A stretch of 64,000 nucleotides of DNA from Bacteroidota bacterium (lineage in GTDB: Bacteria > Bacteroidota > Bacteroidia > Chitinophagales > Chitinophagaceae), in assembly GCA_947460595.1 (NCBI GenBank), contig CANHGS010000002.1, positions 186,001 through 250,000 on the forward strand, given 5' to 3'. This document shows positions 60,337 to 64,000 of this stretch, piece by piece. Position 1 is the stretch's first letter. Each line of letters opens with the position of its first letter. The notes below the pieces were generated by a model that was not told the DNA's origin, ran no database searches, and saw only the letters and a program-made list of their open reading frames with translations. The position numbers were made by a program, and so were the translations under genes.

Positions 60337-60861
60337 TTACCAGTTGGAAAAGATATGGTTGAAAATTTCATCTGTCAAGTTACGTACCATCTCGTCTAAT
60401 AACTGTCCCTCTGCTTGTTGCAGGGAAAGATTGGCAGAGAAATCAGCACTTCTACTTACGTCAAATTCATCCGTTTTATTCTCCAAGGTCTTTTTTAACA
60501 CCACATGAACCGTAACCGTTAATCGGTTGGTTGTTGCTTGTTGCGCACTAATACCTACCGTTTGAGAAGGGTTATATCCAGTAATTGTAGCAGTTACCTG
60601 ATAATGGGCATCATCGTTATTGGTTCTTGTTAATTTGGTGCTATTGGTAATTTTCTGCAATAGCTTGTCATATAATTTAGGGCTCAATTGGGGGTTTACA
60701 TAACTGGCCTTATTTTCAATAAAAAATACCTTAATGGTCTTGACCTTGGTATAGTCAATTGATACATCATTCAGGGTATAAATGCCACAACCAGCAAGGC
60801 CGATCAGCATCAACCCTAGGAGTATGTTTTTGGCTTTTGAAAATGAAAAACTATTTTTCAT
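60337..60861 (-). CDS. lptE: LptE-like LPS-assembly lipoprotein
   Basis: A 174-residue lipoprotein with signal and lipobox (ILLGLMLIGLAGCGIYT, Cys25). The mature part has the LptE-like pattern: VKTIKVFFIENKASYVNPQL (about 40-59), QVTATITGYNPSQT, and a C-terminal helix QAEGQLLDEMVRNLTDEIFN (about 149-168). LptE plugs LptD and helps lipopolysaccharide to the outer leaflet. It lies between the sigma-54 activator and the TPR gene. Confidence 0.87.
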   Translation of the reverse strand: MKNSFSFSKAKNILLGLMLIGLAGCGIYTLNDVSIDYTKVKTIKVFFIENKASYVNPQLSPKLYDKLLQKITNSTKLTRTNNDDAHYQVTATITGYNPSQTVGISAQQATTNRLTVTVHVVLKKTLENKTDEFDVSRSADFSANLSLQQAEGQLLDEMVRNLTDEIFNHIFSNW

Positions 60862-60886
60862 GCAAGATGTTTTGTGTTTAATCTAT

Positions 60887-62164
60887 TCATTCATCAATAT
60901 CGTACTCTTTTAATTTCCGATAAAGGGTTCTCTCACTAATGCCTAAATCCAGTGAGGCGTCTCTACGTTTGCCCTTGTGTTTTTTAAGGGCTTTTACAAT
61001 CAATTCTTTCTCCTTATCCATGATATTTAAAGACTCTTCAATTTCCTCATGTTGGTGAATATTGTCCTCGCCAAGGATCACGGGTTGTTGGTTATTATTG
61101 ATATAGTTGGTTGGTATATTATTATTAACAGCCGTGTTCAAATTGTTGGATGAAGCAACGGGTAATTCATTGTTTGCATGAAAATCATTCAAAAGCGAAT
61201 CCCTGGTAAAACTTGCTGCAGAACCTGCCATTGAAGGGTTTTGCAAAATTTCCAAAAACATTTTCTTGAGTTCTGTGACATCTTTTTTCATGTCAAAAAA
61301 CAACTTGTATAAAATTTCTCGCTCATTATTGAATTCTGCAGTAGCACCTGGTTGGTTAGCCAAAACAGGCAAGCGATTGCCATTTTTTTCTGGAAGAAAT
61401 TTTCTTAATTCTGTTCCATTCACCTGCGGGTTAGTACTTAGTACAGAAATCTGTTCTGCAATATTCTTTAATTCACGCACATTACCCTGCCAACCATGAT
61501 TGATCAACAATTGTTTGGCCTCCTCATCTAATTGAACAGGAATGGTTTTGTATCGCTCCGAGAAGTCCACTACAAACTTCCGGAACAAGAGCAAGATATC
61601 TTCTTTTCTATCGCGCAGCGATGGAACTCGAATGGGAACCGTACTTAATCTATAGTAAAGGTCTTCTCTGAAGCGGCCCTTTTGGGTAAATTCTAATAAT
61701 TCCCGGTTGGTGGCGGCAATTACCCGAACATCTGTTTTTTGCACTTTAGAAGACCCCACTCTAATGAATTCGCCTGTTTCCAATACCCGCAAGAGTCTAG
61801 CCTGTGTGCCAAGAGGCATTTCGCCAATTTCATCTAAGAAGATAGTGCCACCACTTACGGTTTCAAAATAGCCCTTTCTGCTATCTACGGCACCGGTAAA
61901 TGCTCCTTTCTCATGCCCAAATAATTCTGAGTCAATGGTTCCTTCTGGAATGGCCCCACAGTTAACGGCAATGAACGGATTGTGCTTTCTGCTAGAAAGT
62001 GCATGAATAATTTGCGAAAAGACTTCTTTACCCACACCGCTTTCTCCAACAATGAGCACTGTCAAGTCCGTAGCAGCAACTTGCACAGCGGTATTTAACG
62101 CATGATTTAAAGCGGTGGCATTTCCAATAATGCCAAACCTGTTTTTGATAGATTGTAAATCCAT
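60887..62164 (-). CDS. Sigma-54-dependent transcriptional activator without receiver domain
   Basis: A 425-residue NtrC-like activator that begins directly with the AAA+ domain: Walker A VGESGVGKEVF (about 39-49), GAFTGA (about 86-91, sigma-54 contact), Walker B GTIFLDEIGEMP (about 106-117) and WQGNVRELKNIAE with the sensor Arg (about 228-240). A linker with an Asn-rich stretch (about 340-365) leads to a Fis-type HTH (KELIVKALKKHKGKRRDASL, about 384-403). With no N-terminal sensor it is either regulated by a partner or constitutive. It precedes lptE and follows miaB. Confidence 0.93.
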   Translation of the reverse strand: MDLQSIKNRFGIIGNATALNHALNTAVQVAATDLTVLIVGESGVGKEVFSQIIHALSSRKHNPFIAVNCGAIPEGTIDSELFGHEKGAFTGAVDSRKGYFETVSGGTIFLDEIGEMPLGTQARLLRVLETGEFIRVGSSKVQKTDVRVIAATNRELLEFTQKGRFREDLYYRLSTVPIRVPSLRDRKEDILLLFRKFVVDFSERYKTIPVQLDEEAKQLLINHGWQGNVRELKNIAEQISVLSTNPQVNGTELRKFLPEKNGNRLPVLANQPGATAEFNNEREILYKLFFDMKKDVTELKKMFLEILQNPSMAGSAASFTRDSLLNDFHANNELPVASSNNLNTAVNNNIPTNYINNNQQPVILGEDNIHQHEEIEESLNIMDKEKELIVKALKKHKGKRRDASLDLGISERTLYRKLKEYDIDE

Positions 62165-62198
62165 GGATCTATTTTAAAGGATGTTACCATCCTGTTTA

Positions 62199-63638
62199 TC
62201 AATGTTTGGTGCCCGGAACTGCTGTTCCTAAAAGGGTACCCTTGGTGCAGCTATTAATTTTCACGTCTACATAATTACCCATCTGTAAGTCCAAATCTGC
62301 TTTGGGAAAAACCGCTACTTTGTTTTGGTCATTTCTCCCCTTCCAGAAATTGCTATCTTTTTTACTATGGCCATCTATTAAAATACGATAAGTCTTACCC
62401 ACATCATTTTGATTACTTCTAAGAGACAACTGGTATTGGGTATCTACAATTTCTTGTAAGCGCCTTTTTTTAACGTCCTCAGGAATATCGTCTGTATAGC
62501 GTCTTTCGGCCAATGTACCTGGTCTTTCACTATAAAAATACATATAGGCATAGTCAAAAACACTCTCATTTAAAATAGAGATAGTCTCTTGGTGTTCTGC
62601 TTCTGTTTCAGTACAAAAACCTGCAATAATATCTGTACTGATACTACAGTCTGGAATAATTTCTCTAATCCTATTTACTTTGGCCAAATACCATTCACGT
62701 GTATAAGTCCTATTCATCAATTGCAAGATTCTATTACTTCCACTTTGAACCGGTAAGTGAATATAATTACAAATATTCTTGTACTTAGCAATAGTAAAAA
62801 TGACTTCGTCTGTAATGTCTTTAGGATGAGAAGTGCTGAACCTAACCCTTAGCAAGGGGCTGATCAATGCAATTTTTTCTAGCAATGCCGCAAAAGTGAT
62901 GGTCGTATGCTGGGCTTCATCTACCCAATAATAACTATCTACATTTTGACCTAAAAGCGTGATTTCTTTATAACCTTTTTCAAATAAGTCTATGGATTCT
63001 GCCAAGATACTATGTGCATCACGGCTTCTTTCTCTACCCCTAGTAAATGGCACTACACAAAAGCTGCACATGTTGTTACAACCACGCATAATAGAAACAA
63101 AAGCGGATACACCATTACTGTCTAAACGAATAGGAGAGATGTCGGCATAAGTTTCATCTCTACTCAATAATACGTTCACGGCTTTTTGACCAGAACTGGC
63201 TTCTTCAATTAAGAGGGGCAAGCTTCTATAGGCGTCTGGACCAACTACTAAATCAACCAGTTTTTCTTCTTCTAATAATTTGGCTTTTAATCGTTCTGCC
63301 ATGCAACCCAATACGCCCACCAACATGCCTTTTTTACTTTCCTTGGCTTTTCTAAATTCAGTAAGTCTTTTACGTATGGTCTGTTCCGCTTTTTCTCTAA
63401 TAGAACAAGTATTGACAAGCACCAAATCTGCTTCTTCAAATAGGGGCGTTGGGCCAAATCCATTGGCCTGAAGAATGGAAGCAACTACCTCACTATCTGC
63501 AAAGTTCATGGCGCAGCCATAGCTTTCTATATAGAAATGCTTTTGATAGGTTTTTTCAATGACGGTAGCCGGCAAAAATGCTTCGCCCTGTCTTTGTTCG
63601 TCATGTTTTTTGCCCTGTAAATCCAACATTTCCATCAA
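62199..63638 (-). CDS. miaB: tRNA-2-methylthio-N6-dimethylallyladenosine synthase
   Basis: A 479-residue radical-SAM methylthiotransferase that modifies A37 of tRNAs. The N-terminal UPF0004 domain has Cys in [32 protein letters not shown] and [11 protein letters not shown]. The radical-[23 protein letters not shown] is at about 191-210, and a C-terminal TRAM domain (about 415-479) ends the protein. ATGs at 63638 and 63635 both start the gene. It is the first gene of the miaB-secG block and the spacing to the activator is 34 nt. Confidence 0.95.
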   Translation of the reverse strand: MMEMLDLQGKKHDEQRQGEAFLPATVIEKTYQKHFYIESYGCAMNFADSEVVASILQANGFGPTPLFEEADLVLVNTCSIREKAEQTIRKRLTEFRKAKESKKGMLVGVLGCMAERLKAKLLEEEKLVDLVVGPDAYRSLPLLIEEASSGQKAVNVLLSRDETYADISPIRLDSNGVSAFVSIMRGCNNMCSFCVVPFTRGRERSRDAHSILAESIDLFEKGYKEITLLGQNVDSYYWVDEAQHTTITFAALLEKIALISPLLRVRFSTSHPKDITDEVIFTIAKYKNICNYIHLPVQSGSNRILQLMNRTYTREWYLAKVNRIREIIPDCSISTDIIAGFCTETEAEHQETISILNESVFDYAYMYFYSERPGTLAERRYTDDIPEDVKKRRLQEIVDTQYQLSLRSNQNDVGKTYRILIDGHSKKDSNFWKGRNDQNKVAVFPKADLDLQMGNYVDVKINSCTKGTLLGTAVPGTKH

Positions 63639-63754
63639 TACCCAGTTTTAGAGCGCGAAAATACATAAAATCAAGTGTTTTGTGCCAGATTGTCAGCATT
63701 GCATTCGTTAAACTTCTCAATAAGCTTTAAATTAGCGCTTTTAAAAAAATAAGG

Positions 63755-64000
63755 ATGAGAAAATATCTACTTTTTGTTGGAATTTTAATGGGTGTTTATG
63801 CTACAGCACAGGATGTGGTTGTAAATAAGCTAAGATCAGAAACTTCTAGAACCATTAAAAAAGATGCCGATACTACCCAATGGGTTTGGAAAAGAGGTGG
63901 GCTTTTCTTGTTTTCCTTATCCCAAGGTTCTTTGAGCAACTGGGCAGCCGGGGGCGATAATTTCTCCTTAGCGGCAAACACTTATCTGAATTATTATATA
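63755..64000 (+). CDS. DUF3078 family exported protein (partial, runs off the window)
   Basis: The first 82 codons are MRKYLLFVGILMGVYATAQ (signal peptide, cut near 19), then a charged stretch and the DUF3078 start WKRGGLFLFSLSQGSLSNWA with GGDNFSLAANTYLNYY. DUF3078 proteins are outer-membrane or periplasmic barrel-like and of unknown function in Bacteroidota. The TAAGG just upstream is a passable ribosome-binding site. The promoter in the 116-bp spacer from miaB was not recognised. Confidence 0.78.
   Translation, partial: MRKYLLFVGILMGVYATAQDVVVNKLRSETSRTIKKDADTTQWVWKRGGLFLFSLSQGSLSNWAAGGDNFSLAANTYLNYYI

Overview
The window looks like an ordinary chromosomal stretch of a Bacteroidota bacterium, most likely family Chitinophagaceae (a Sediminibacterium-like organism is my guess; 16S or marker-gene placement would settle it). 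Reasons: the DNA is moderately AT-rich, ribosome-binding sites are weak, several promoters fit the Bacteroidota pattern TTTG / 19-23 nt / TAnnTTTG, and typical phylum genes are present: a PorW/SprE-like type IX secretion protein, an LptE-SecG block, DUF2911, DUF3078, a PafA-like phosphatase and a eukaryotic-type NADP isocitrate dehydrogenase. I found no rRNA, tRNA, CRISPR array, insertion sequence or prophage. Gene density is high and almost every long ORF has a recognisable family.

Layout. 1-5.1 kb: arginine deiminase plus a CtlX-type hydrolase (cut by the window edge), a CrtA-like haem monooxygenase homologue, then divergent histidine-degradation genes hutI-hutG. 5.2-12.5 kb: a bifunctional PBP1A, the PorW/SprE-like TPR protein and, divergent from it, a tightly overlapping four-gene operon (short M23-scaffold-like membrane protein, AtpZ, a four-helix membrane protein, a SprT-like protein). 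12.6-24.1 kb: small XRE regulator, sucC, YceI, DinB, subtilase, Ogt, SirB1-like protein, fatty acid desaturase, topA, alpha/beta hydrolase. 24.1-31.6 kb: mostly rightward genes (DUF2520, ISC-type ferredoxin, IscX, KdsC-like phosphatase, UbiA prenyltransferase, Maf, lipA, phosphodiester glycosidase) with OsmC and UbiX opposite. 31.6-41.5 kb: a GT35 alpha-glucan phosphorylase homologue lacking the PLP lysine, a lipoprotein, a metal-regulated mntR-mntH operon, icd, the PafA-like phosphatase and an alpha-oxoamine synthase. 41.5-55.4 kb: DUF2911, XerD, YkgJ, YraN, ManA, DUF6580, RNase HI, PhzF, an acyl-CoA carboxylase beta subunit, a GMC oxidoreductase, a DPE2-like MalQ and a dipeptide epimerase. 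55.5-64 kb: an unknown membrane protein, TrmH, YihY-MltG, and a leftward block miaB - sigma-54 activator - lptE - TPR protein - secG, ending with the start of a DUF3078 gene.

Functional threads: envelope building and protein export (PBP1A, MltG, LptE, SecG, PorW-like), amino-acid catabolism (arginine deiminase, hut, acyl-CoA carboxylase, dipeptide epimerase), glucan turnover (GT35 protein, MalQ), manganese homeostasis (MntR/MntH) and iron-sulfur/lipoate assembly (Fdx, IscX, LipA).

The most unusual signals are: (1) C-free GTGAAGA heptad arrays at three places, each in the same orientation starting at or within a few bases of a stop codon; (2) a promoter-to-terminator unit of about 137 nt with no ORF upstream of trmH, a candidate small RNA; (3) the GT35 protein with Thr in place of the cofactor lysine; (4) an MntR-type palindrome that contains the -7 promoter element of mntR-mntH; (5) an orphan AtpZ/truncated M23-scaffold operon beside the PorW-like gene. 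I see no clear defence or mobile system in this window.
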